Of a stretch of DNA of 64,000 nucleotides, positions 52,025-61,248 are shown in pieces; positions within the stretch are counted from its first letter, which is position 1; each line of letters begins with the position of its first letter. The DNA comes from Rhizobium pisi (lineage in GTDB: Bacteria > Pseudomonadota > Alphaproteobacteria > Rhizobiales > Rhizobiaceae). The translations under genes were made by a program, and so were the position numbers. Below the pieces are notes generated by a model. That model was not told where the DNA came from. It did no database searches and was given only the letters and a program-made list of their open reading frames with translations. Where the stretch lies: positions 186,001-250,000 of the forward strand of contig NZ_RJJT01000008.1 of NCBI RefSeq assembly GCF_003938655.1, written 5' to 3'.

Positions 52025-54046
52025 ATGTCCACACCGCGACCAAAAGCCTTGCGGCTTGAAACCCTTTGGAACCCGCCGGCCGACGGCAAGGAATTTTCCT
52101 ATGTGCTGCGCCTCAAGAACCTCAGCGCCGAGCCGCTTTCGAATTTCTCCCTCTGCGTGAGCGGCCCGGGCCGCGTCGATCCCGCCGGGCGGGTCGAAGG
52201 CGCCAGCGTCTCGCAGCGGCTGTCGAATTTCACCGAATTCCGGCCTCCCGCCAATTTCGTTCTCGGCGCCGGCGAGACCTGGACGATATCGGTCTATGCG
52301 CTCAGCTGGCAGTTCCGCCACTGGACGGACGGCGCGACGAGCGCCTATTTGGCACTCTCCGACGGCAGCACCATCGTTCTCTCCATCGAGCCGACGCGAT
52401 CCTCAGTCAGCAACGCGCCGCTGAAGCGTGGTGCCGAAATCTATCCCGTTCCCGCCAATGCGCCGGTTCAGGTGTCGATCGTTCCCTGGCCGAACCGCGT
52501 GGCGGTCGCCTCGCGCCGGCCGTTGCCGGCCGGTTTTGTGCCGCAGGCGCAGAGCGCCGAAGGGGAGGCCGCAGTCCGAAGCTTCGCGGCCCTGGTGGAT
52601 CATCTCTTCGCCGTCGAAGGCATCGTGCGGGACGAAGCGGAAGGCGCTGTTCGGGTTACCCTGAAAGATGCCGCCGGCTTCACTCCGGAAGCCTACCGGC
52701 TGAGCTTCGACGAAGAAACGATCGCGATCGAGGCGAGCAGCCGGACCGGCTTCCTCTACGGTCTCGTGACACTTGGCCAGATCTGGCGCGGGGCAAGGCT
52801 GCATCCTGGGGTCTTCCAGTTTCCCGGCTCCGGCGAGATCGTCGACGAGCCGTCGATGGGCTGGCGCGGGCTGCATCTCGATGTCGCCCGCCAGTTCTAT
52901 GCCGCGGCCGAAGTCAAAAAGCTGATTGCGGTGCTTGCCTGGAACAAGCTCAACCGCTTCCACTGGCATCTTTCCGATGACGAAGCCTGGCGCGTGGAAA
53001 TCGAGGCCTATCCAGCACTGACGGAGATCGGCGCCTGGCGCGGCCACGGCCTTGCCGTTCCGCCGCTCTTGGGCTCGAGCCCGGCCCGGACGGGCGGTTA
53101 TTACACCAAGGCCGCCATCCGCGACATCGTCGCCTACGCAAAAGGCCTCGGCGTGGAGATCGTGCCGGAGATCGACATGCCCGGCCATTGCTACGCCATG
53201 CAGAAGGCCATACCGGAGCTGCGCGATCCTGATGAAATCGGCAGCTACTATTCAGTGCAGGGCTTTCCCGACAATTGCATCAATCCTGCCCGTGAAAAGA
53301 CTTACGAGGTCGTCGAGACGATCCTTTCCGAGCTTATCGAACTTTTTCCGTTCAAGACCATTCATCTCGGCGCCGACGAAGTGCCTCTCGGCGCATGGTC
53401 GGGCTCGCCGGAAGCGCTCACCCGCCTGCGCGCCGTCGCCGGCGACGAAGTTGCCGATGCGCATGCCAACCGGCTGAACGTCGTGACCAATACCCACGGC
53501 GCCGACGACATTCACGGCTCGGGCGCCGCCATCCTGCAGGCGGAGTTCCTGAACCGCGTCCAGCGCTTCCTTGCAAGCAAGGGCTGTGTCACCGGCGGCT
53601 GGGAAGAGGCAGCCCACGGCGACGTCATCGACAAGGCGAAGAGCTATCTCTGCAGCTGGCGCAATGTCGAGGTCTCGGCCGAGCTCGCCGAGCGCGGCTA
53701 CGACATGGTCGTCTGCCCCGGGCAGGTCTATTACCTCGACATGGCACTCAGGCCCAACTGGGATGAACCCGGCGCCAGCTGGGCAGGAACCTCCGACGCG
53801 GAAAAACTCTACAATTTCGACCCGGTCGGCGGTTGGACGGCGGCGCAGAAACAGAAGCTCCTCGGTATCCAGGCCTGCATCTGGTCTGAACCGATGACGG
53901 ATCGCGCCGTTTTTGACCGCCTCGTCTTCCCGCGCCTTTCGGCCCTTGCCGAAACGGGCTGGACGAAGCCTTCCTCCAAGTCGTGGGAGCGTTTCAAGGC
54001 GCTCGCAGGGCTGATGCCGCTGCTCTACGGGCTGCAGGAGTCGTAA
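52025..54046 (+). CDS. Family 20 beta-N-acetylhexosaminidase
   Basis: 673 residues. A GH20b-like N-terminal part (about 130-270) leads to the catalytic (beta/alpha)8 barrel: GLHLDVARQFYAAAEVKKLI, FHWHLSDDEAWRVEI, PEIDMPGHCYAM, and HLGADEVPLGAW with the catalytic Asp-Glu pair near residue 452. No signal peptide, so it cleaves imported oligosaccharides in the cytosol, releasing GlcNAc or GalNAc. ATG at 52025 has AAAGGAAAG upstream. Final gene of the ABC operon; a hairpin terminator follows. Confidence 0.9.
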   Translation: MSTPRPKALRLETLWNPPADGKEFSYVLRLKNLSAEPLSNFSLCVSGPGRVDPAGRVEGASVSQRLSNFTEFRPPANFVLGAGETWTISVYALSWQFRHWTDGATSAYLALSDGSTIVLSIEPTRSSVSNAPLKRGAEIYPVPANAPVQVSIVPWPNRVAVASRRPLPAGFVPQAQSAEGEAAVRSFAALVDHLFAVEGIVRDEAEGAVRVTLKDAAGFTPEAYRLSFDEETIAIEASSRTGFLYGLVTLGQIWRGARLHPGVFQFPGSGEIVDEPSMGWRGLHLDVARQFYAAAEVKKLIAVLAWNKLNRFHWHLSDDEAWRVEIEAYPALTEIGAWRGHGLAVPPLLGSSPARTGGYYTKAAIRDIVAYAKGLGVEIVPEIDMPGHCYAMQKAIPELRDPDEIGSYYSVQGFPDNCINPAREKTYEVVETILSELIELFPFKTIHLGADEVPLGAWSGSPEALTRLRAVAGDEVADAHANRLNVVTNTHGADDIHGSGAAILQAEFLNRVQRFLASKGCVTGGWEEAAHGDVIDKAKSYLCSWRNVEVSAELAERGYDMVVCPGQVYYLDMALRPNWDEPGASWAGTSDAEKLYNFDPVGGWTAAQKQKLLGIQACIWSEPMTDRAVFDRLVFPRLSALAETGWTKPSSKSWERFKALAGLMPLLYGLQES

Positions 54047-54056
54047 GACTTTGATT

Positions 54057-54105
54057 TGAGTATCATCCCTGCCATCGCCGAAGGCGGTGATGGCAAGGAT
54101 ACTCA
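54057..54105 (+). terminator. Large hairpin after the hexosaminidase gene
   Basis: Outer arms TGAGTATC (54057-54064) and GATACTCA (54098-54105); inner arms TGCCATCGCC and GGTGATGGCA with one wobble; loop GAAGGC. Followed by GTCGCTTT, only a weak T-tract. Confidence 0.65.
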
Positions 54106-54146
54106 GTCGCTTTAAGCTGTCCCGCCAAACAGGCCCGCACCCGGAG

Positions 54147-54608
54147 TCAGTCCTGCTGATCCTGCGGCGGGGCGGCGCATCCGGGTTCGGCGATCCGTAT
54201 GGGGCGGGTGCCCACAGGAGCGCCGGTCGCGCGGTCGATGGTCACGGGATCGATCTCGGTTCCGGTCTCGGCGTCGAAGAAGCGGGTGACTTCACCACCG
54301 CCGCGATGCTTGCGGCCCCAGGCGCCGATCGCAAACAGAACCGGCAGAAAGTCGCGGCCAGCCTCCGTCAGTACATATTCGTCGCGCGGCGGGCGCTCGG
54401 AATAGCGGCGTTTTTCCAATAGCCCTTCCTCGGTCAGCGATGACAGCCGCCCCGTCAGCATCGTCGGGGCGATGCCGAGGCTTTTTCGGAAATCATCGAA
54501 GCGGGTCAGCCCCGCATGGGCGTCGCGCATGATCAGCATGCTCCACGCATCGCCCACGAGCGCCAGGCTGCGGGCGATCAGACAGGGTTGGTCCGAAAGA
54601 TTCTTCAT
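54147..54608 (-). CDS. HxlR-family transcriptional regulator
   Basis: 153 residues. HxlR winged helix: CLIARSLALVGDAWSMLIMR, GIAPTMLTGRLSSLTEEGLL, YVLTEAGRDFLPVL. The C-terminal 50 residues are a family-specific tail. It is divergent from an SDR and an alcohol dehydrogenase-type gene and probably responds to reactive aldehydes or quinones. The dyad-rich 89-bp gap would hold its operator. Confidence 0.86.
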   Translation of the reverse strand: MKNLSDQPCLIARSLALVGDAWSMLIMRDAHAGLTRFDDFRKSLGIAPTMLTGRLSSLTEEGLLEKRRYSERPPRDEYVLTEAGRDFLPVLFAIGAWGRKHRGGGEVTRFFDAETGTEIDPVTIDRATGAPVGTRPIRIAEPGCAAPPQDQQD

Positions 54609-54697
54609 GTCGATATCTTTTTAGTAGTGACTCGCTATCAATTTGATAGTAACAGAATGCGCATAGATGTTCCATGCCAAAACGAAGGCAGATATTG

Positions 54698-55513
54698 ATG
54701 AGCAAGAGAGAACGCGGCATTGCCCTGGTCACCGGGGCTTCATCCGGCATTGGGCTGGTGACGGCGAAAGCGCTGCGGCGCGATGGTTACCGTGTGTTCG
54801 GCACCAGCCGAAAGCCGATGCCGGACACCGCCGATGGAATCACCATGCTGGTCTGCGACGTCATCGACGATCAATCCGTGCAGGGCGCCGTCGACGAGGT
54901 TCTCAAACGCACGGGACGGATCGACCTTCTCGTCAACAATGCCGGGATCGGCCTGCTCGGCGGCGCCGAGGAATCGACGACGGCACAAGCCAAAGCCGTA
55001 TTCGACGTCAACGTCTTCGGCACCGTACGGATGACGAATGCGGTGCTGCCGGTGATGCGACGGCAGCGCAGCGGCCGGATCATCAACCTGAGCTCGATCC
55101 TCGGGCTGATCCCGGCGCCCTTCAACGCGCTTTACGCCGCGACCAAGCACGCGATCGAAGGCTATTCGGAATCCCTCGACCATGAAGTGCGCACGCAAGG
55201 CATCCGCGTCGTGCTCGTCGAACCTGGCGTCACCCGCACCTCCTTCGAGGAGAACATCACGCGGCCGGACCGGCCGCTCGCCGTCTACGATGCGGTACGT
55301 GCCGACGCCGAAAAGCTGATGCGTGAAATCGTCTCGAAGGGCGATGCACCCGAAGTGGTTGCCGCAACTGTCGTCCGAGCCGCCAATGCGCCATCGCCGA
55401 AGAGACGCTACACGGCCGGAAAAGCCGCAGGACAGGTCCGCTTCATCCGCCGCTTCCTGCCCGAGTCCTTCGTCGACAGGAACCTCCGGAAATTCAACAA
55501 GCTTCCCGACTGA
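54698..55513 (+). CDS. Short-chain dehydrogenase/reductase
   Basis: 271 residues. TGASSGIGLVTAKAL, NNAGIGLLGG, catalytic Ser in NLSSILGLIPAP and YAATKHA (Tyr-x3-Lys); the C-terminal extension (KRRYTAGKAAGQVRFIRRFL) fits the oxidoreductase subgroup of classical SDRs with hydrophobic substrates. ATG at 54698 is chosen over 54674, although both are possible. Divergent from hxlR; likely induced by its ligand. Confidence 0.82.
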   Translation: MSKRERGIALVTGASSGIGLVTAKALRRDGYRVFGTSRKPMPDTADGITMLVCDVIDDQSVQGAVDEVLKRTGRIDLLVNNAGIGLLGGAEESTTAQAKAVFDVNVFGTVRMTNAVLPVMRRQRSGRIINLSSILGLIPAPFNALYAATKHAIEGYSESLDHEVRTQGIRVVLVEPGVTRTSFEENITRPDRPLAVYDAVRADAEKLMREIVSKGDAPEVVAATVVRAANAPSPKRRYTAGKAAGQVRFIRRFLPESFVDRNLRKFNKLPD

Positions 55514-55562
55514 GCCTGCCCTGTCGCTGCGCCGGCTCACCACAGAAACGAAAGTTCGTCCC

Positions 55563-56564
55563 ATGAAAGCATTCCTGATCGATCGCTACAAGAAAGGCGG
55601 CGCCCTCAGGCTCGGCCACAGCCCCGAACCGCAACTGCGTGAAAACGACGTGATGGTCGAGATCCATGCCGCCAGTGTGAACCTGCTGGATGCCAAGATC
55701 CGGGATGGGGAATTCAAGCTCATTCTGCCCTATCGGCTTCCCCTGGTGCTCGGCAATGATGTCGCGGGCGTCGTGGTCCGGGTCGGAGCGAATGTCCGGC
55801 AGTTCAAGCCGGGCGACGAGGTCTACGCGCGGCCTGGCCAGGATCGCATCGGGACGTTCGCCGAGTATATCGCCATCGATGCGGCCGATGTCGCACTGAA
55901 GCCCGCCAAACTCAACATGGAAGAGGCCGCATCGATTCCGTTGGTGGCGCTGACCGCATGGCAGGTTTTGGTCGAGCGTGCCAAATTGAAGAAGGGACAG
56001 AGGATACTGATCCATGCGGGCTCCGGCGGCGTCGGCACGGTCGCGATCCAGCTTGCCAAACATCTCGGCGCCCATGTGGCGACGACCACGAGCACTGTGA
56101 ACATCGATCTGGTGAAAAGCCTCGGCGCCGACGTGGTGGTCGACTACAAGAAGGACGACTTCGAAAAGGTGCTGAAGGGCTATGATGTCGTGTTGAACAG
56201 CCTGGGCAAGGACACGCTGGAGAAATCGCTCGCCGTTCTGAAGCCGGGCGGCAAGCTGATCTCGATATCCGGTCCGCCCGACCCCGATTTCGCCAGGGAG
56301 AATGGCTCGGGCTGGCTGCTGCAGCAAGTCATGCGCCTTTTGAGCTTCGGCATCAGGCGGAAAGCGAAACGCCGGGGGATCGGCTATTCTTTCCTCTTCA
56401 TGACCGCAAACGGCGCTCAGCTCGGCAAGATCACCTCGCTGATCGAGGCAGGCGCCATCCGCCCCGTCATCGACCGGGCCTTCCAATTCGAGAAGACCAA
56501 TGAGGCGCTGGACTATGTGGAAAGGGGACGCGCGAAAGGCAAGGTCGTCATCGCGGTGAAGTGA
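55563..56564 (+). CDS. NADP-dependent quinone oxidoreductase/zinc-free MDR dehydrogenase
   Basis: 333 residues. GroES-like N-terminal half (VLGNDVAGVVVRVGANVRQF) and Rossmann motif HAGSGGVGTVAIQLAKHLGA; it lacks the zinc-binding Cys set of alcohol dehydrogenases, so it belongs to the quinone oxidoreductase-type MDR proteins. It probably reduces quinones or enals with NADPH. Stands 49 bp after the SDR gene, likely the same operon and under HxlR control. Confidence 0.85.
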   Translation: MKAFLIDRYKKGGALRLGHSPEPQLRENDVMVEIHAASVNLLDAKIRDGEFKLILPYRLPLVLGNDVAGVVVRVGANVRQFKPGDEVYARPGQDRIGTFAEYIAIDAADVALKPAKLNMEEAASIPLVALTAWQVLVERAKLKKGQRILIHAGSGGVGTVAIQLAKHLGAHVATTTSTVNIDLVKSLGADVVVDYKKDDFEKVLKGYDVVLNSLGKDTLEKSLAVLKPGGKLISISGPPDPDFARENGSGWLLQQVMRLLSFGIRRKAKRRGIGYSFLFMTANGAQLGKITSLIEAGAIRPVIDRAFQFEKTNEALDYVERGRAKGKVVIAVK

Positions 56565-56592
56565 GGTCTGGAAGTCCGAAGAGCCCTCAGTT

Positions 56593-56640
56593 TAGCCGAG
56601 CGGCTTTTGCAGGTGTCGAGGCGCGGATTGGTTTTAGAGA
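56593..56640 (-). pseudogene. ROK gene 3'-end fragment
   Basis: Matches the 3' end of the intact ROK gene at 58686-58733: GCCGAGCGGCTTTTGCAG and GCGCGGATTGGTTT are identical in both copies, in the same orientation. A one-base difference between the two blocks breaks the frame here. Similarity fades within about 20 bases further. The rest of the 137-bp gap before the AraC gene holds nothing else. Confidence 0.6.
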
Positions 56641-56701
56641 TCAAGACTGCCGTCTCGTCCCGCCCACAACGAACAAACGCTTATCGAGCGAAGGCACTTC
56701 A

Positions 56702-57586
56702 TTATCGTTGCCGGTAGACAGAGGGTGTGACGCCTGTGCCCAGCTTGAATGCCCGTGTCATGTGGCTCTGGCTGCTGAAGCCGCAGGCGGAAGCGATCTC
56801 TGCGATTGAGTCCGTGCCGCACAACATCGATTTGGCGCGTTCGACACGCCGGTGGGCCACCCAGCCATGCGGGGACACGCCATAGCTTGCCCGGAACATC
56901 CGCTGAAAATGAAAGGCGCTGAGCTGCCCGATCGCCGCCAGATCCTGCAAGCGGATTGTCTCATCGAGATGGGCCTCGATATATTCCAGACTCCGGCGCC
57001 GCACATGAGGGGCGAGCCCGCCCGTGATCGCGCAGGGACGCATCCCTCCATAACGCGGATCAACGAAGAAATCGTTGATCGTCTGTGTCATCGCTTCCTC
57101 GGCCTGCAGATGACCGCCCGCCACCATCGCTTTCGTCATCTGCCGAAGCCTGCGCGCCAAGGCGGGTGCCTCTGCGAAGGTCACTTCGGGAAGAGCCATA
57201 AGCCGGGCATCGCGGTCAAACGTCTCCGCAAACATCCGGCGCATCTGATCATCGGGAACATACAGATGGGCGAATTGGGAGAATTCGGTGATTTCCCATT
57301 CGGACGAATGCTCCTGTGGCATGATGCACAGGACTCCCGGACGGCCGCGCGCGGCGGGGTTGCCATCTAGACGACGCGTTCCAGCGCCGCCCCTGAGATA
57401 AAGACTGAACGTGTGACCGTTCGGCCGCTGATAGCTCATCCTGTCGTGTGCATTGCTCCAGATAGCAGCTGATCGCCCGAACCCCAAATCGATGGACTGC
57501 GACATCCGCGCGGTGGGAGATGCGGACAAAAATCTGAAAACCGAGGGGTGACTATATTTCACCAATTCTTCCCCACACCTGACCAT
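56702..57586 (-). CDS. AraC-family transcriptional regulator
   Basis: About 294 residues. The C-terminal 100 residues carry the double helix-turn-helix: IRLQDLAAIGQLSAFHFQRM, RASYGVSPHGWVAHRRVERA, then SIAEIASACGFSSQSHMTRA. The N-terminal arm is a cupin-like effector domain (GVLCIMPQEHSSEWEITEF). Start uncertain: no ribosome site is convincing and in-frame starts exist up to 57667. Divergent from the EamA transporter, which it probably regulates. Confidence 0.82.
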   Translation of the reverse strand: MVRCGEELVKYSHPSVFRFLSASPTARMSQSIDLGFGRSAAIWSNAHDRMSYQRPNGHTFSLYLRGGAGTRRLDGNPAARGRPGVLCIMPQEHSSEWEITEFSQFAHLYVPDDQMRRMFAETFDRDARLMALPEVTFAEAPALARRLRQMTKAMVAGGHLQAEEAMTQTINDFFVDPRYGGMRPCAITGGLAPHVRRRSLEYIEAHLDETIRLQDLAAIGQLSAFHFQRMFRASYGVSPHGWVAHRRVERAKSMLCGTDSIAEIASACGFSSQSHMTRAFKLGTGVTPSVYRQR

Positions 57587-57716
57587 GCCGTGCGAACAAT
57601 ACCGGCGGACAACCCTCATGGCGAGCCGGAAGTCCGGGCAGATCGATTTCATAGCAAGAATCTGCAAGAGGCCTGCTCACGGTTCGCCTATTGGTCGGGA
57701 AAACGAGGATCACTCC

Positions 57717-58625
57717 ATGGCAAATGCCGCTCTCTTCATCGCGACCGTCCTCATATGGGGGACGACCTGGATCGCCATTGCGATGCAGGTCGGTCCCGTA
57801 CCGGTCTTGGTCTCGGTCTTTTACAGATTTGCGGTCGCGGCAGTAATCCTCGTCGCCATTCTGGCTGTCATGCGGCGGCTCAAGCTCCCAGCCTTGCGCG
57901 ATCAGCCTTTCATCCTTGCGCAAGCGCTCTGCCTGTTCAGCCTCAATTTCATCTGCTTCTACAACGCAGCCGCCTCTATCCCGTCCGGGCTGATCTCCGT
58001 GATCTTCTCGCTCGCAACGATCTACAATGCCGTCAATGCGCGTCTCTTCTTCGGCGACCGCATTACAGGCCGCACGCTTCTCGCAGCCGCGCTCGGAGCA
58101 ACCGGCCTTCTCCTGCTTTTCGGACAGGATGTTGTCGTCGATTTCGATATGGGCACGTTGAAAGGGATCGGGCTCGCAGCGCTTGGCACGCTGTTCTTCT
58201 CGCTGGGCAATATGGCATCGCGTCGAAACAGCGCGGCCGGAATCTCACCGCTGACCGCCAATGCCTGGGGGATGACCTATGGCGCGATCATCCTCCTCTT
58301 CCTCATTGCCGTGACGAAAACGCCGATCGTGGCGCCGCCCGACATCACCTATCTTGCCGCCCTGATCTATCTCGCGGCGATCGGATCGGTGATCGGCTTC
58401 ACCACCTATCTCATGCTGGTGTCGCGCATCGGCTCCTCACGTGCTGCCTATGCCACCGTCCTGTTCCCGATCGTCGCCCTCTCGCTATCGACTGTTTTCG
58501 AGGGGTACCATTGGAGCGGTCTAGGTCTGATCGGCCTGGCGCTGACGCTTCTCGGGAACGTGGTCATCTTTGCCCGACCTCTGGCCCGTCGCCCGCAAGC
58601 CGATGCGGGGCTGTCTGCCTCCTGA
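57717..58625 (+). CDS. EamA/DMT-superfamily exporter
   Basis: 302 residues, ten hydrophobic segments in two EamA repeats. NAALFIATVLIWGTTWIAIA and ICFYNAAASIPSGLISVIFS belong to the first repeat; GLAALGTLFFSLGNMASRRN begins the second. ATG at 57717 with GAGG upstream. It probably exports an amino acid or other metabolite. Flanked by direct copies of a ROK 3' end, together with the AraC gene. Confidence 0.85.
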   Translation: MANAALFIATVLIWGTTWIAIAMQVGPVPVLVSVFYRFAVAAVILVAILAVMRRLKLPALRDQPFILAQALCLFSLNFICFYNAAASIPSGLISVIFSLATIYNAVNARLFFGDRITGRTLLAAALGATGLLLLFGQDVVVDFDMGTLKGIGLAALGTLFFSLGNMASRRNSAAGISPLTANAWGMTYGAIILLFLIAVTKTPIVAPPDITYLAALIYLAAIGSVIGFTTYLMLVSRIGSSRAAYATVLFPIVALSLSTVFEGYHWSGLGLIGLALTLLGNVVIFARPLARRPQADAGLSAS

Positions 58626-58684
58626 GAGGCAACATCTTCTTTTCGAGCGGAGTTAGGACGGTGACGTGACCCGTGAGCCGCGGC

Positions 58685-59887
58685 TCAGCCGAGCGGCTTT
58701 TGCAGAACGTCAAAGCGCGGATTGGTTTCGGAAAAGATCGGCAGGGCGGCGGCGCCAAGGATGGCCGTATCCTTGCCGGTCATGCCGATCATGACGCGAG
58801 GAATGGTCCGCTTCTGGCTGGGGTCGATCGGGATGTGGAGCGGCTCCAGCCGCTCCGCGAGCCGCTGCATCAGGGGTGTCGATATGCTGCCACCGAGCAC
58901 GATGGTCTGTGGATCGAAGGCCAGTTCCAGAAAGTCGACGGTCTGCCGCAACGGCTGGACGGCCTGATCGAGCCAGGCGTCCAGACCTTCGCCGCCCTTG
59001 ACGACCAGCGCATCGAGATCGTCAGGCGAAAGCTCCTCGGCATTCGCAATGCCCATGAATTCGTAGGCGACCGTCAGCGAGATGTAGCGGTCCAGGCAGC
59101 CGCGCTTGCCGCAGCTGCAGAGCTTGCCATGCGGCTCGACGATGATGTGCCCGATCTCGCCGGCATTGTTGCGGCTGCCCTTGTAGAGGTGGCCATCGAG
59201 GAACATTCCGGCACCGATGCCGCCGCCGCCCGCGAGGAAGAGATAGACGAAGCTGGCAAAACCGCGGGCGACGCCGTGAAGGCGCTCGCCGATTGCTGCC
59301 GCCGTCGCATCGTTCTCGACGAGCACCGGCACCTTCACCCGCTGTTCCAGCTCTTGCCCGACAGGAAAGCCCTGCCAGCCTGGCAGGTTAAGCGGACTGA
59401 GGGAGGTGGTGCCACCGTCGGCATAGCGGCCGGGCAGGGCCATTCCGACGCCGAGCAGCCTGTTTCGGTCGAATACGAAGGCCTGTTGAAGATCTTCGAC
59501 GATGGATTGCAGCACCGGCATGGCCCGTTGCGGATCGGGGTGCTCGATGTGGCGCTCGATACGTGCGCAAACGCCGCCGGAAAGATCCGTCAGGACTCCG
59601 CTGGCGCGCTGCCGTCCGAGCTCCAGGCCGATCGAATAGGCGCCGTGCGGATTGATGCTGTAGGGAATGATCGGCTGGCCGCGCGCCAGCTTCTGCGCCT
59701 TGGCCGCAACCAGAAGGTGCGACCTCTCCAGCTCCTCGACGATGTTGGAGACGGTCTGGGCGGTGAGCGCCGTCATCCGGGCGATCGCGGCGCGCGACAG
59801 AGGGCCGTTGGTACGCACCGCCTCGATCACCACACGCCGGTTGTGAAACTTGGCCTGCTCGAGATTCGTGCCGGAGATCGCCTTCAT
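58685..59887 (-). CDS. ROK-family transcriptional regulator (NagC/XylR-like)
   Basis: 400 residues. N-terminal winged helix (GPLSRAAIARMTALTAQTVS, NIVEELERSHLLVA), then the ROK sugar-kinase-like domain with FLAGGGGIGAGMFLDGHLYK, GEIGHIIVEPHGKLCSCGKRGCLDRYIS (zinc-binding CxCGxxGCxxxxxS). It binds a sugar or sugar phosphate. Last in a minus-strand run starting at RidA, 63 bp after the MFS gene. Confidence 0.88.
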   Translation of the reverse strand: MKAISGTNLEQAKFHNRRVVIEAVRTNGPLSRAAIARMTALTAQTVSNIVEELERSHLLVAAKAQKLARGQPIIPYSINPHGAYSIGLELGRQRASGVLTDLSGGVCARIERHIEHPDPQRAMPVLQSIVEDLQQAFVFDRNRLLGVGMALPGRYADGGTTSLSPLNLPGWQGFPVGQELEQRVKVPVLVENDATAAAIGERLHGVARGFASFVYLFLAGGGGIGAGMFLDGHLYKGSRNNAGEIGHIIVEPHGKLCSCGKRGCLDRYISLTVAYEFMGIANAEELSPDDLDALVVKGGEGLDAWLDQAVQPLRQTVDFLELAFDPQTIVLGGSISTPLMQRLAERLEPLHIPIDPSQKRTIPRVMIGMTGKDTAILGAAALPIFSETNPRFDVLQKPLG

Positions 59888-59950
59888 GTCGCCTTCAAAG
59901 GAAATGGTGCATCACCCTTGTCACAAGACGAACGCCGAAGAAAGCTACAT

Positions 59951-61183
59951 TCATCGTTGCGCCTCATTTGCCGATACGTCGGCTCGGCGGACATTGCGTC
60001 TCTGCAGGAAGCCAAGAATCGTGATCCCGGACAGGCCCGCAACGGCGCTCAGAATGGCGGTTCCGGAATAACCCGTCATGAACGTGCCGCCGGCAAAGAT
60101 CAGCGCGCCGATACCGGCACTCGCAAAGATATTGACGGAGATGAGCGCACTGCCGAGGCCCGGCCGGTCGGCGATGAGATCCTGCAGATAGGTGATCGGA
60201 ATGCTGATGATCGCCGCCGCGCCGATCCCGGCGATCAAGGTGAGCGCGTAGAGGTGCCACGGCTCAGAGGCAAAGCCGAGAAGGCTGAGGAACACGGCGT
60301 AAATGATCGTGCCGGCGGCAAGCGCCGTCATCTGGCCGGTCTTCCGCGCAATGCGCGACCAGACGATGATGAAGACGACCTCCAGCAAGGCGACGATGCC
60401 GACGAGAATGCCGACGTCGCTCAACGCCCCATGCGCCGCGCCGGTGGCAATCAGCGGCAGAAGGGCGTCGTTGAGATGAAGCGTGCTGGTGATGAGCGCC
60501 ACGCCGCAGATATGCGCCGAAATCCGCGGCGAAACCACCTGGCGAAGGGCGCCGAGATAGCTGAGATGGTGAATCGCGGCCATCTCCTTTGCTGCCCGTC
60601 TTGGCAGGGCGAAGACGATGATGCCCTGGCATATCAGGCACGAGATGCCTGCAAAGAGGTAGGCCGGCAGCATGCTCGACCCACCCGAGAGCACAAGACC
60701 TGTAATACCGGGGATCAGCACCCAGGAGAGCGAGATCATGGCGCGCACGCCGGAGTTGGCCGTCACCATCTCGCTTAGGCTCATGCCATGCATCGCCGCG
60801 CGCGCATTGGCAAAGAGCAGCGAGTTCAACGCCCCGTAGATGGGCAGGGGCAGCAATCCGCTGATGATGAAGACGGCCGCTGTAGGAAAGGCGTAGACTA
60901 TGCCGTAACCGACGATGCCGAAGAGGCATGCGCCGATCATCGTCGACCGGTACTCGCCGAGGCGATCGGCGAGATTGCCGAGCAGGATGCTGATGACGAC
61001 GTTCACCGCCGCCGAGACGAAACTCAGAGAGGAATAAAGGCCGTCGCTCAACCCCAGTTCACGGATGCCGATGACCGAACGGTAGGGTGCGGTCATCGCC
61101 CCCGCCATTCCAAAGGTGAAAATGGCGATCATGCTGGCGCGGATCGCCGGATTGCGGAAGACGTCGGGAAAAAGGCGGCTCAT
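59951..61183 (-). CDS. MFS transporter, sugar-efflux (SET-like) type
   Basis: 410 residues, 12 hydrophobic segments. N-terminal half with MIAIFTFGMAGAMTAPYRSV and RLGEYRSTMIGACLFGIVGY; IVALLEVVFIIVWSRIARKT in the second half resembles SetA-type sugar exporters. ATG at 61183; a TTG 12 bases upstream is possible. Between SDR and ROK genes; probably moves the compound metabolised by this operon. Confidence 0.82.
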   Translation of the reverse strand: MSRLFPDVFRNPAIRASMIAIFTFGMAGAMTAPYRSVIGIRELGLSDGLYSSLSFVSAAVNVVISILLGNLADRLGEYRSTMIGACLFGIVGYGIVYAFPTAAVFIISGLLPLPIYGALNSLLFANARAAMHGMSLSEMVTANSGVRAMISLSWVLIPGITGLVLSGGSSMLPAYLFAGISCLICQGIIVFALPRRAAKEMAAIHHLSYLGALRQVVSPRISAHICGVALITSTLHLNDALLPLIATGAAHGALSDVGILVGIVALLEVVFIIVWSRIARKTGQMTALAAGTIIYAVFLSLLGFASEPWHLYALTLIAGIGAAAIISIPITYLQDLIADRPGLGSALISVNIFASAGIGALIFAGGTFMTGYSGTAILSAVAGLSGITILGFLQRRNVRRADVSANEAQR

Positions 61184-61248
61184 GCGGTCAATCAATCGTC
61201 AGGGAAATTGGCAAGAGCGGCCGGGACGGGCAAGTCCTGCAATGATTT

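Noticed and set aside
58673..60778. 701-codon plus-strand frame opposite the ROK and MFS genes
   Set aside because: Spans two genes on the other strand and shows only shadow composition.
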